A stretch of 64,000 bases of DNA from Curtobacterium sp. L6-1. Its GTDB lineage: Bacteria > Actinomycetota > Actinomycetes > Actinomycetales > Microbacteriaceae. Each line of letters begins with the position of its first letter. The stretch's first letter is position 1. The notes under the pieces are model-generated. The model searched no databases, was not told the origin of the DNA, and was given only the letters and a program-made list of their open reading frames with translations. The position numbers and the translations under genes were made by a program. This document shows positions 34,029 through 43,100 of the stretch, in pieces. The DNA lies in the NCBI RefSeq assembly GCF_018885305.1, contig NZ_CP076544.1:1488001-1552000 (forward strand), read 5' to 3'.

Positions 34029-34108
34029 GGGCCGACGGGCTGACGGGCCGACGGGCCGACGGGCCGACGGGCCGACGGGCTGACGGGGCGGCGGGCTGAC
34101 GGGCCGGC
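34029..34108. repeat. Ten tandem copies of an 8-bp unit (GGGCCGAC type)
   Basis: The units are GGGCCGAC or GGGCTGAC (eight), GGGGCGGC and GGGCCGGC. They lie in the convergent gap between the MFS transporter and the NAD(P)-binding oxidoreductase, just before the palindrome. The tract probably varies in copy number between strains. Confidence 0.85.
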
Positions 34109-34116
34109 GGGGCAGC

Positions 34117-34170
34117 CGTGACGGACGGGAGGCCCGTGACCAGCTGGTCACGGGCCTCCCGTCCGTCACG
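34117..34170. terminator. Perfect 54-bp palindrome, bidirectional terminator candidate
   Basis: Every base from 34117 to 34143 pairs with 34170 to 34144, so the two 27-bp arms meet with no loop (centre CAGCTG). It lies between the convergent ends of the MFS and oxidoreductase genes. The arm contains GACGGGAGGCCCGT, shared with other hairpins in the window. RNA would fold as a stem of about 25 pairs. Confidence 0.85.
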
Positions 34171-34191
34171 TGGTGACGCGAGCCGGTCGAC

Positions 34192-34839
34192 TCAGTAGGC
34201 GACGCCGAAGCGGGCCTGGTGGTGCGCCGGCTGCTCGATCTCGTCGACGACCGCGATCGCGTAGTCGGCACCCGAGATGTCCGAGTTGCCCTCGGCGTCG
34301 GTGAGGAGCACGTCGTCCGAGGTCCGGTACGTGCCACGACGCTCGCCGGGGTTGTAGTCACCGAAGGCTGCGGCGGGGCTGACGTAGAACCAGTCGACGT
34401 CGGTGCCGCTCGCGCGGAGGTTCTCGAGGACCTGACCGTGGCTCTTCGCCTCGCCCTTGAACGCGTCGGGGAACTCGGCCGTGTCGTACAGGGCCGGGCC
34501 GCCCTCGGCGACGAGGAGCGAGCCGGCACCGCCGACGATGCCGAGGCGCGCACCGGCAGCAGCCGCGGCGTCGACGAAGTGCTGGAACCGGTCCTTCAGC
34601 TCGCTGCCGTCCGACTGGACCGCGTGCAGGGACACGATGACGACGTCGGCGTCCTTCGTCACCTCGGTCACGAAGGACGCGTCGAAGGCGTCGCCCTGCG
34701 CGAGGGTGAGGTGCTCGGCCGCGTCGAGCTTCGAGGTGTCGCGGGCGACGGCGATGACCTCGTGGCCGCGGGAGAGGGCTTCACGGACGATGGCGGACCC
34801 GGCGTACCCGGTGCCTCCGAAGACGACGATGGTGGACAT
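34192..34839 (-). CDS. NAD(P)-dependent oxidoreductase / NmrA-like (SDR) protein
   Basis: 215 aa from ATG at 34839 with GAAAGGGAG upstream. The N-terminus MSTIVVFGGTGYAGSAIVRE is the Rossmann TGxxGxxG motif; AVARDTSKLD suggests NADP binding. DADVVIVSLHAV and LGIVGGAGSLLV follow, as in YwnB-type NAD(P)H-binding proteins. The divergent HxlR regulator shares a 147-bp intergenic region, so the oxidoreductase is probably its target. Substrate unknown; in related pairs the inducers are quinones or aldehydes. Confidence 0.87.
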   Translation of the reverse strand: MSTIVVFGGTGYAGSAIVREALSRGHEVIAVARDTSKLDAAEHLTLAQGDAFDASFVTEVTKDADVVIVSLHAVQSDGSELKDRFQHFVDAAAAAGARLGIVGGAGSLLVAEGGPALYDTAEFPDAFKGEAKSHGQVLENLRASGTDVDWFYVSPAAAFGDYNPGERRGTYRTSDDVLLTDAEGNSDISGADYAIAVVDEIEQPAHHQARFGVAY

Positions 34840-34905
34840 GCGTGCTCCCTTTCGTGGTGGTGGTGCCGGCACCCTGCAGGCGCCGTGACACTCACTGTAC
34901 GGGTG

Positions 34906-34922
34906 TTACTCTCTTTCGGTAA
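34906..34922. promoter_or_regulatory. Inverted repeat TTAC-N9-GTAA in the HxlR/oxidoreductase intergenic region
   Basis: The half-sites TTAC (34906-34909) and GTAA (34919-34922) lie between the divergent oxidoreductase and HxlR genes. HxlR-family proteins bind short TAC/GTA dyads, so this is a candidate operator. Evidence is position and symmetry only. Confidence 0.35.
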
Positions 34923-34986
34923 GTAGGCACCTCGTGGTGCGTGTCCTCGACGAACGGGACGCCCGAGGTGTGCGACGGAGGTCCCG

Positions 34987-35352
34987 ATGAGTGCGCTCGA
35001 GTACAGCCCCTACGCGGCCGACTGTCCCTCCAGACAACTCCTCGACCGGATCGGTGACCGGTGGAGCGTGCTGACCATCGGCGCGCTGGCCGACGGACCG
35101 CGGCGCTACTCGGCGATCGCGGCCCGGGTGCAGGGCGTGTCGCAGAAGATGCTCACGCAGACGCTCCGCGCCCTCGAACGCGACGGGCTCGTCACCCGCA
35201 CGGTGTTCCCGGAGATCCCGCCGCACGTCGAGTACGAGCTGACCGACGCCGGCCGGTCGCTCCGCACGGTGCTCGTCCCGCTCGAGCAGTGGGCGATCGA
35301 CCACATGGACGGGGTCGCCGAGGCCCGCGCGGGGTACGACGCCCGCGCCTGA
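34987..35352 (+). CDS. HxlR-family transcriptional regulator
   Basis: 121 aa. It starts MSALEYSPYAADCPSRQLLD and has the HxlR winged helix: RIGDRWSVLTIGALADGPRR, VQGVSQKMLTQTLRALERDG and PHVEYELTDAGRSL. Cys13 sits where redox-sensing HxlR proteins (YodB, HypR) have the conserved N-terminal cysteine, hinting at thiol-based sensing of quinones or aldehydes. The ATG has GGAGG upstream. It is divergent from the oxidoreductase and about 50 bp before a zinc-type quinone reductase on the same strand, so it may control both. Confidence 0.9.
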   Translation: MSALEYSPYAADCPSRQLLDRIGDRWSVLTIGALADGPRRYSAIAARVQGVSQKMLTQTLRALERDGLVTRTVFPEIPPHVEYELTDAGRSLRTVLVPLEQWAIDHMDGVAEARAGYDARA

Positions 35353-35401
35353 CCGCCCCCGGTCTGGAATCGTCGTCGACCGCGAGTGGTTGCGTGGACA
35401 C

Positions 35402-36433
35402 ATGCGATCGATCGTCTACTCCCAGCCCGGCACCTCCTCCGTCCTCTCGCTCGCCGACCGTCCGGTCCCCGAGCCCGGCGCCGGCGAGGTCCGCGTCCGT
35501 GTCGTCGTCTCCGGCGTGAACCCCACCGACTGGAAGGCCCGCCAGGGCGGCACCTACGGAGGCGGCTTGCCGTTCCCCGAGATCACGCCGAACCAGGACG
35601 GCGCCGGCATCGTCGACGCGCTCGGCGACGGCGTCGAGGGCCTGTCCGTCGGCGACCACGTCTGGCTCTTCATGGCCGCCGCGTCCCGCCCGACCGGCAC
35701 CGCACAGGAGTTCACCGTCGTGCCCGCCACCCGCGTCGTCCCGCTGCCCGAGGGCGTCTCGTTCGACGTCGGCGCCTCGCTCGGTGTCCCCGCGATGACC
35801 GCGCACCGTGCGCTCACCGTGCACGAGGACGGCCCGGCCCGCCTCTCCCCCGGTGCCCTGTCCGGTCGGACCGTCCTGGTCGCGGGAGGTGCTGGGGCCG
35901 TCGGGCACGCCGCCATCCAGCTCGCCCGCTGGGCCGGCGCGACCGTCATCGCGACGATCAGCTCCGAGGACAAGGCCGCCCTCGCCACCGCTGCAGGAGC
36001 GCACCACACCGTGAACTACCGCGAGGACGGTGCGGCCGACCGCATCCGCTCGGTCGCCCCGGACGGCGTGGACATCGTCGTCGAGGTGTCGATCCCCGCG
36101 AACGCCGACCTCGACGCGGCCGTCCTGGCGAACCACGGCGTCGTGTCGATGTACGCGGACAACGGCGGCGACGCAGCCTCGATCCCGGTCCGGCCGAACA
36201 TGGGCATCAACGCGCGCTACCAGTTCCTGCTGCTCTACACGATCGGGGACGCCGCCCTCGCGGCTGCCGCCGAGGACATCACCGCCGCGCTCCGCGACGG
36301 CGTCCTGCCGGTCGGCGAGGAGGCCGGCCTGGCGCTCCTGCGCTTCCCGCTCGAGGAGACCGCGGCGGCGCACGACGCCGTGCAGGGCGACGCCGTCGGC
36401 AAGGTGCTCATCGACGTGCAGTCGGCAGAGTAG
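35402..36433 (+). CDS. NADPH:quinone reductase (MDR/zinc-type alcohol dehydrogenase family)
   Basis: About 343 aa. GroES-like part: RSIVYSQPGTSSVLSLADRP, VSGVNPTDWKARQGG, NQDGAGIVDALGDGV. Nucleotide-binding part: VLVAGGAGAVGHAAIQLARW (AxxGxVG). The catalytic zinc cysteines of alcohol dehydrogenases are absent, as in zeta-crystallin-like quinone reductases. The start ATG at 35402 has only a weak ribosome-binding site. It follows the HxlR regulator on the same strand, consistent with a quinone/aldehyde defence set. Confidence 0.87.
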   Translation: MRSIVYSQPGTSSVLSLADRPVPEPGAGEVRVRVVVSGVNPTDWKARQGGTYGGGLPFPEITPNQDGAGIVDALGDGVEGLSVGDHVWLFMAAASRPTGTAQEFTVVPATRVVPLPEGVSFDVGASLGVPAMTAHRALTVHEDGPARLSPGALSGRTVLVAGGAGAVGHAAIQLARWAGATVIATISSEDKAALATAAGAHHTVNYREDGAADRIRSVAPDGVDIVVEVSIPANADLDAAVLANHGVVSMYADNGGDAASIPVRPNMGINARYQFLLLYTIGDAALAAAAEDITAALRDGVLPVGEEAGLALLRFPLEETAAAHDAVQGDAVGKVLIDVQSAE

Positions 36434-36449
36434 GGCGCGCGACCGGTAC

Positions 36450-36503
36450 CGGGTCGGACGGGAGGCGCGGGGCGGGCCCGCACCGCGCCCCCCGTCCGAC
36501 CCG
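36450..36503. terminator. Hairpin after the quinone reductase
   Basis: Two 21-nt arms (36450-36470 and 36483-36503) pair with one mismatch around a 12-nt loop. It carries the GGACGGGAGGC core seen in other terminator-like hairpins in the window. It lies 17 bp after the stop codon. Confidence 0.75.
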
Positions 36504-36599
36504 TGGGCGGCTCCGGCACCGCGTTCCCTGTACGCCCTCGTGGCGGCGACGCGCGGCGGGGCAGGACGCACTCATGGTCGGACCAGGTATGCAGGACAC

Positions 36600-37478
36600 A
36601 TGACCGACGTCGAAACGACCACCCCCACGCCCGGAACCAGAGCCGTCGTCCTCGGAGGGGGTGGGGTCGCCGGCATCGCCTGGGAGCTCGGCGTCCTCGC
36701 GACGCTCGAGGACGCGGGCGTCGACCTCGGCACCGCGGACCTCGTCGTCGGGACGAGCGCCGGCAGTGTCGTCGGCACGTTCCTCCGCGCCGGAGCCGTC
36801 CGCGGCGCCTTCGAGCAGCAGCTGAGCCCGCTCCCGACCACCTACGAGGAGCCGGTCGCGGTGGACGCCGGCGCGATCGAGCAGGGCTTCACCACCGCGG
36901 TGCAGGGCGCGACCTCGGAGCAGGACGCCCGCGCACGCCTCGGAGCCGCCGCGCAGCAGGTCACCGCGGGGCAGAGCGACGACGACCGCGTCGCGACCTT
37001 CCGGCAGACCCTGCCCAGCCCGGAGTGGCCGGACCGTGCCTACGCGGTGACGGTCGTCGACGCCGTGGACGGATCGTTCCGGGTGATCCGCGCGGAGGAC
37101 GGCGTGCCGCTCGAACGTGCGGTGGCGGCGAGCTGCTCGGTGCCGTTCGTCTGGTCGCCGGTGCGGATCGACGGGCACCCGTACGTCGACGGTGGTGCGC
37201 GCTCGGCGACGAACGCCGACGTCGCGGCCGGCTTCGAGCGTGTACTCGTCATCGCCTGCAGCCCGGAAGGCCCGTCGCCGCTCGGGCCGTGGCTCGACCG
37301 TGCCGTGGCGGACCTGCGAGCCGCCGGCTCGCAGGTGGAGGTCATCGTGGCGGACGAGGCCTCGCGCCAGGCGTTCGGCGCGGACTCGCTCGCGCTGTCC
37401 TCGCAGCGACCGTCCGCCGAGGCCGGTCGCACGCAGGCGCAGCGGGAGGCCGAGCGGATCAGCGCGTTCTGGGCCTGA
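36600..37478 (+). CDS. Patatin-like phospholipase
   Basis: 292 aa. The oxyanion loop GGGGVAGIAWELG, the nucleophile elbow GTSAGS and the catalytic-aspartate motif YVDGGARSATNAD give the complete patatin Ser-Asp dyad. It would hydrolyse acyl esters of phospholipids. No signal peptide is apparent, so it may be cytoplasmic. ATG at 36600 begins the recognised N-terminus. It is followed by a GC-rich gap with short inverted repeats (for example GCCGCT...AGCGGC) and the convergent acyl-CoA dehydrogenase. Confidence 0.9.
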   Translation: MTDVETTTPTPGTRAVVLGGGGVAGIAWELGVLATLEDAGVDLGTADLVVGTSAGSVVGTFLRAGAVRGAFEQQLSPLPTTYEEPVAVDAGAIEQGFTTAVQGATSEQDARARLGAAAQQVTAGQSDDDRVATFRQTLPSPEWPDRAYAVTVVDAVDGSFRVIRAEDGVPLERAVAASCSVPFVWSPVRIDGHPYVDGGARSATNADVAAGFERVLVIACSPEGPSPLGPWLDRAVADLRAAGSQVEVIVADEASRQAFGADSLALSSQRPSAEAGRTQAQREAERISAFWA

Positions 37479-37592
37479 GCGGCCCCGGCGCCGGCGCCGG
37501 CCCGAGCCGCTCAGGCAGCGGCCCGGCTGCCGACCCGGTCACCGGCACGGCCGCCGGCCCGGCCGTCGTCGTGGTACGGAGGCGCGACGGCG

Positions 37593-38786
37593 TCAGACGA
37601 ACGCGGCCTGTCCGGTCACGGCGCGCCCGACGATGAGCGTGTTGACCTCGCGCGTGCCCTCGTACGAGTAGATCGCCTCGGCATCGGCGAAGAAGCGTGC
37701 GACGCCCTTGTCGAGGACGATGCCGTTCCCGCCCTGCACCTCTCGGCACCAGCCGACGGTCTCCCGCATCTTCGCCGTGGCGAACGCCTTGGCCATCGCC
37801 GAGTGCTCGTCGCCGCCGAGCCCCTGGTCCTGCAGCGCCGACGCCTGGGTGCAGAGCGCGATCGACGCCGTGATGTTCGCCAGGGACTTCACGAGCAGGT
37901 CCTGGATGAGCTGGTGCGACGCGATCGGCTTGCCGAACTGCACTCGCTCGCGGGCGTAGCGGAGGGCCGCCTCGTACGCACCGACCGAGATGCCGACGGC
38001 CTGCCACGCGACCTCGGTGCGGGTGAGGCGGAGGACCTCGGCCGTCGCGCGGAACGAGTCGGCACGCTGCAGGCGACGGGACTCGGGCACGCGGACGTCC
38101 TCGAGCGTGATGTCGGCGTTCTGCACCGACCGGAGGGCGATCTTGTCCTCGATCTTCGTCGCGGTGAACCCCGGGGTGTCCGCGGTGACGAGGAAGCCCT
38201 TCACCTGGCCGTCGGCCTCGTCCTTCGCCCAGATGACGACGACGTCAGCGAAGGTCGCGTTGCCGATCCACCGCTTCGAGCCGTTCAGGACCCAGGTGTC
38301 GCCCTCGCGCCGGGCGGTGGTGCGGAGCCCGCGGGCGGAGTCGCTGCCGGAGAGCGGCTCGGTGAGACCGAATGCGCCGACGACCTCTCCCGAGGCCATG
38401 CGCGGCAGCCACTCGCGCTGCTGCTCGTCGCTGCCCGCGACCGCGATCGAGTTCATCGCCAGTCCGGACTGCACGCCGATGAACGTCGCGACGCTGGCGT
38501 CGACGCGGCCGAGCTCGAGGGCCGCCCAACCGCGGTAGACCGCCGAGTTCTCGAACTGACGGACCAGTGGCACGCCGGGCCCGTACATGCCGAGCTCGGC
38601 GAGCGGAGCGATGACCTGCTTCGGGAACTCGGCGCGGGCCCAGTACTCGTCCGCGATCGGCGCGACGTCGCGCTCGAGGTACTCACGGAGCTTGCCGAGG
38701 GAGGCGCGTTCCTGGTCGGTCAGCTGCTCCTGGAACCGGTAGAAGTCGGATTCCAGCAGGGGCGTCTGCGCAGCCGTCATTGACAT
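37593..38786 (-). CDS. Acyl-CoA dehydrogenase (glutaryl-CoA dehydrogenase-like)
   Basis: 397 aa, full length. Blocks: GAFGLTEPLSGSDSARGLRT (FAD-binding), WVLNGSKRWIGNATFADVVV, and IYSYEGTREVNTLIVGRAV, whose Glu in Y-E-G-T is the catalytic base as in glutaryl-CoA dehydrogenase. It oxidises an acyl-CoA to the enoyl-CoA using FAD and electron-transfer flavoprotein. The start could be either ATG at 38786 or 38780. It is divergent from the QsdR-like regulator with about 60 bp between, so it is probably its target. Confidence 0.9.
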   Translation of the reverse strand: MSMTAAQTPLLESDFYRFQEQLTDQERASLGKLREYLERDVAPIADEYWARAEFPKQVIAPLAELGMYGPGVPLVRQFENSAVYRGWAALELGRVDASVATFIGVQSGLAMNSIAVAGSDEQQREWLPRMASGEVVGAFGLTEPLSGSDSARGLRTTARREGDTWVLNGSKRWIGNATFADVVVIWAKDEADGQVKGFLVTADTPGFTATKIEDKIALRSVQNADITLEDVRVPESRRLQRADSFRATAEVLRLTRTEVAWQAVGISVGAYEAALRYARERVQFGKPIASHQLIQDLLVKSLANITASIALCTQASALQDQGLGGDEHSAMAKAFATAKMRETVGWCREVQGGNGIVLDKGVARFFADAEAIYSYEGTREVNTLIVGRAVTGQAAFV

Positions 38787-38849
38787 GGCCCCAACAATGC
38801 ATCATTCTCGGAAACGTTGCAAGACGGGATCGACGACTCGGGGGGAACC

Positions 38850-39476
38850 GTGAGCAAACAGCCACTCGGCGCCCTCGGGTCGGCGCTCGTCCCGAGCGCG
38901 CTCGCCACCCGCTTGGAGGCCCACCCCGACGCCCAGCGCGCGTTCCGGTCCGCGCGTCACGCCTTCATCGACGGGGGCCGCGTCGACATGCAGGCGCTCG
39001 CGTCCTCGCTCGGCGTCGACCGGACTTCACTGTTCCGCTGGGTCGGCAACCGCGACCAGCTGCTCTCGGAGATCCTCTGGTCGCTGGCCGTCCCGACGCT
39101 CGACGCCGCCGGCCGAGCAGCGGCACCGTCGGGAGCGGCACGCATCGTCGACGTCCTCGACCACTTCACCGCGGACCTGATCCGGGCGCCGTACTTCCGC
39201 GCGTTCCTGACCCGCGAGCCGGCCCGGGCACTGCGACTCCTGACGACGACCGACAGCGACGTGCAGCGCCGGTTCGTCGCCGTGGTCTCGACCCTGGTCG
39301 CCACCGAGCAGGAGTCGGGCGCCTTCGACCCGGCGCCACTCTCCCCCGACGAACTCGGTCGACTGCTCGTCCGCGTCTCGGAGTCGTTCACCTACGCGGA
39401 CCTGATCTCGGGCGACACCCCCAACCCCGAGCGGGCACGTACGACGTTCGAGTACATCCTGCGCCCTGTGCGGTGA
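38850..39476 (+). CDS. TetR-type regulator, QsdR-like
   Basis: About 208 aa from GTG at 38850, preceded by GGGGGGAACC. The DNA-binding segment RVDMQALASSLGVDRTSLFRWVGNRDQLLSEIL is a TetR-type helix-turn-helix, and the C-terminal part (FTADLIRAPYFRAFLTREPA, VRVSESFTYADLISG) follows the QsdR pattern, first known from regulation of a lactone-degrading enzyme in Rhodococcus. Here it is divergent from an acyl-CoA dehydrogenase, suggesting control of lipid or lactone catabolism. Ligand unknown. Confidence 0.85.
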   Translation: MSKQPLGALGSALVPSALATRLEAHPDAQRAFRSARHAFIDGGRVDMQALASSLGVDRTSLFRWVGNRDQLLSEILWSLAVPTLDAAGRAAAPSGAARIVDVLDHFTADLIRAPYFRAFLTREPARALRLLTTTDSDVQRRFVAVVSTLVATEQESGAFDPAPLSPDELGRLLVRVSESFTYADLISGDTPNPERARTTFEYILRPVR

Positions 39477-39489
39477 CCGCCGCGGGTGG

Positions 39490-39930
39490 TCAGCTGCGGG
39501 CGGCCGCCAGTTCCAGGTTGATGTCGTCCGGGTCCTGCACGGACAGGATCACCATGCCGGCGTCTCCGAGGTCGGTCACCTCGCCGTGCTCGACACCGGC
39601 GGCGTCGAGCCGCGCGGCCGCCTCGTGCAGCTCGTCGACCGATCCGACCATGAAGCTCACGTGGTCGAGACCGACCGTGTCCGGGTCGAACCGCTGGCCG
39701 CTGGGAGCGACGGGGCGGAGGCCGAAGAGCTGGTCCCCGACGGGGAAGATGCAACCGCCGTAGAGCCGCTCACGGTCCTCGGTGATCCCGGGCTCACCGG
39801 CGTGCTCGCTGAAGTCCATCGCGGGATCGACGCCGAACAGCTGCTGGTAGAACGCCTTGCTGCGGGCGATGTCGGTCACGGTCACGCGGACGTGCGCCAG
39901 TGCGATGGGGCGGGCGATGGGGTCGGTCAT
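39490..39930 (-). CDS. VOC-family protein (glyoxalase/dioxygenase-like)
   Basis: 146 aa from ATG at 39930 with GAGGAG six bases upstream. The first half LAHVRVTVTDIARSKAFYQQ and the second LDHVSFMVGSVDELHEAAAR are the paired beta-alpha-beta-beta-beta units of vicinal-oxygen-chelate proteins. Candidate metal ligands are His in ALAHVRV, His in GLDHVSF and Glu in INLELAA. Reaction unknown. Its end lies 13 bp from the convergent QsdR-like stop. Confidence 0.85.
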   Translation of the reverse strand: MTDPIARPIALAHVRVTVTDIARSKAFYQQLFGVDPAMDFSEHAGEPGITEDRERLYGGCIFPVGDQLFGLRPVAPSGQRFDPDTVGLDHVSFMVGSVDELHEAAARLDAAGVEHGEVTDLGDAGMVILSVQDPDDINLELAAARS

Positions 39931-40127
39931 GTGGGGCTCCTCGGGTGTCACCGGCAGGGTGGCCGGGTCGTCGTCGCTGTGCGTCGTGGATCCGAGGCAA
40001 CGCCGGACACCTGACCGTGCGCACCGACCGTGCGGCGAGCGGACAGCTCAGGCCGACCGGTCAGCGCAGCGGGGGCTCAGCGCACCAGCTGGCCACCCGC
40101 TGGCCGGACATCACCCGACGCCGCAGA

Positions 40128-40167
40128 ACGGACACGGCACCGCGTGGAAGCGCGGGGCCGTGTCCGT
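40128..40167. terminator. Hairpin downstream of putA
   Basis: Arms 40128-40144 and 40151-40167 (ACGGACACGGC...GCCGTGTCCGT) pair with one mismatch around TGGAAG. It lies 29 bp past the end of the leftward putA. The preceding 39931-40127 stretch shows no gene. Confidence 0.7.
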
Positions 40168-40195
40168 CCGGTGGTGTCGTACTGGCGAGCAGCCG

Positions 40196-43100
40196 TCAGA
40201 TGAGGGCGTCCGACAGGTGGTTCGGCGTCCCGAAGCGGTGCGCCGTGATGGACACCGCCTGCTCCCGGAGGAACGGCAGCATCTCGATGCGCCCGGCCTC
40301 GGTCACCGGCTCCGCGTACACGGCGACGTCGGGCCGCCCGTCCGTCCCAACTGCGAGCGCGGCAGCGTCCCCGGCGATGAGTCGGACGCGCGTGGACGGG
40401 CCGGCAGCGATCCGGGCGGCGAACGTCTCGTCCGACTCGGTCTGCCGCACGGACTCGACGAGCGAGAGGCCTCGGAGCGCGGTGGCCACCGCTTCCGGGA
40501 GCGCGACGGCCGTGGAGACCTGGACGGAGGTGCCTGCACGGAGCGCCGCGGCGACGACCCGCACGAGGTCCTCGGTCGTGCCCTCGGCAGCCAAGCGGAC
40601 CTGCACCCCAGGGAACGGCAGGTAGCGGAAGACGTTGCGCTCGGCGGAGAGTGCGGACACATCGGCCGCGGTCCCGAACTCCGTGGTCCACGCGAGCTCG
40701 TCGGACGCGACCGCACGGTCGACCGACTCGGACGCGACACCGGTCGCCCGGACGAAGGCCGACACGTCCGACGACGGCGTCGAGCCAGCGCGGGCGACGG
40801 CGGGCTCCCACGAGCCGAGGCCGACCAGGTAGTTCACGCCGCCGGCCTTGGTGCCCGCGCCGACTGCGGACTTCTTCCACCCGCCGAACGGCTGGCGGCG
40901 GACGATGGCGCCCGTGATGCTGCGGTTCACGTAGAGGTTGCCCGCCTGGATGCGACGGAGCCACGTCCCGATCTCACCCGGGTCGAGCGAGTGCAGGCCG
41001 GAGGTGAGGCCGTAGTCGACCTCGTTGACGATGTCGATCGCCTCGTCGAGGGTCTCCGCCACCATCACGCCGAGGATCGGGCCGAAGTACTCCGTGCGGT
41101 GGTACTCCGAGCCGCGCCGGACGCCCTGCCGGACACCGGGGCTCCAGAGCTTCCCGGTCTCGTCGAGCCGCTTCGGCTCGACCGCCCAGGACTCCCCCGC
41201 ACCGAGCGTCGTCAGGCCGTCGAGCAGCTTGCCCGACGCCGGTTCGATGATCGGTCCCATCTGGGTCGTCGGGTCGGTCGGGTAGCCGACGGTCAGCGAG
41301 GACACCGCGTCGAGGAGCTGGTTGCGGAAGCGCTTGGACTTCGCGACCGAGCCGACCATGACGACGAGCGACGCGGCCGAGCACTTCTGCCCCGCGTGGC
41401 CGAAGGCCGAGGCGACGACGTCCTTCACGGCGAGGTCGAGGTCCGCCGACGGGGTCACGATGACGGCGTTCTTGCCGGACGTCTCGGCGAGCAGCGGCAG
41501 GTCCGGCCGGAAGGACCGGAACAGCTCGGCCGTCTCGTACGCGCCGGTCAGGATCACCCGGTCGACGAGCGGCGACGCGATGAGGTCCTTGCCGAGCTCG
41601 GACTCCTCGACGTCGAGGAACGCCATGACGTCCGCCGGCGCACCGTGCGCGTCGAGGGCAGTCTCGATGACCGACGCCAGGACGGCACCACTGCGGGCGG
41701 CCGGCGGCGCGGGCTTCAGCACGACCGCGGACCCGGCGGCGAGGGCGGCCAGGGTCGAGCCGGCGGGGATCGCCACGGGGAAGTTCCACGGCGGCGTGAC
41801 GAGCGTCAGCGCAGCCGGGGTGAACGACGCACCGTCGACCGTGTCGAGCGACGCGGCCAGTTCCGCGTAGAAGTGCGCGAAGTCGATGGCCTCGGACACC
41901 TCGGGGTCGGCCTGGTCGATCGTCTTGCCGGTCTCCGACGCCATGACCTCGATGAGGGCGGCGCGGTTCGCCTCGAGGGCATCGCCGACGGCGTGCAGGA
42001 CGGCACCGCGTGCTGCACCCGACCAGGAGCCCCAGGCCGTGCCGGCGGCACGGACGCGCCGCAGGGCGGACTCGAGGGTCGTGCCGGAGGTGATGCGCGC
42101 CTGCTGGACGGCGGAGACGCCGAGCGTCGAGGTGGCGATCCGCTCGGTGATGGCGGCACCCCACTCGCGGACGGCGCCGACGGACGGGTCGCTGTCGGGG
42201 GTGTTCTCGAAGTGGCCGGGCACCGGGCGCTCGACGGCGGCGTAACGGTCGGCGATGCGGTGGGACGCCGGGGCGTCCAGTCCGCCGGGCAGTGCGAGCG
42301 GGGCGAGGGAGTCGCGGAAGCGGGCTTCCTCGCGGGCGAAGAGCGTCGGCGACGAGGCGAGGGAGAACACCGCGGACATGAAGTTGTCCTGCGACGCACC
42401 TTCTTCGAGGCGACGGATGAGGTAGGCGATGGCGACGTCGAACTCGCCCGGGTGCACGACCGGCGTGTACAGGAGCAGCGAGCCGACGGTCTTCTTCACC
42501 GCGGCGGCCTGGCCCTGCGCCATGCCGAGGAGCATCTCGAACTCGATGCCGTCCCGGACACCGCGCTCCCCGGCGAGGAGCCAGGCGTGCGCCACGTCGA
42601 ACAGGTTGTGCCCGGCGACGCCGACCCGGACGTTCGCGATGCGCTCGGGCGTCAGTGCCCAGTCGAGCACGCGCTTGTAGTTCGTGTCCGAGTCCTGCTT
42701 GGTGTGCCAGGTCGCGAGCGGCCACCCGTGCACGGAGGCCTCGACCTGCTCCATCGGCAGGTTCGCGCCCTTGACCAGGCGGACCTTGATGTCGGCGCCC
42801 CCGCGGGCACGACGAGCGGCGGACCACTCCTGCAGGTGCTCCATGGCGGCGAGCGCGTCCGGCAGGTACGCCTGCAGGACGATCCCCGCTTCGAGGTCGG
42901 TGAACTGCGGCTCGTCGAGGAGCTTCGTGAAGACCGCGATCGTCAGGTCGAGGTCCTTGTACTCCTCCATGTCGAGGTTGATGAACTTCTTCGGCGTCGA
43001 CGCTGCCGCTCGCTCGAACAGCGGACGGAGCTGCTCGACGATGTCGTCGACCGCGTGGTCGAACGCCCACGGCGAGTGCGGGTGCACGGTCGACGAGACC

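Noticed and set aside
36434..36599. Promoter for the patatin gene assigned to a specific hexamer
   Set aside because: No hexamer pair stood out above GC-rich background, so none is annotated.
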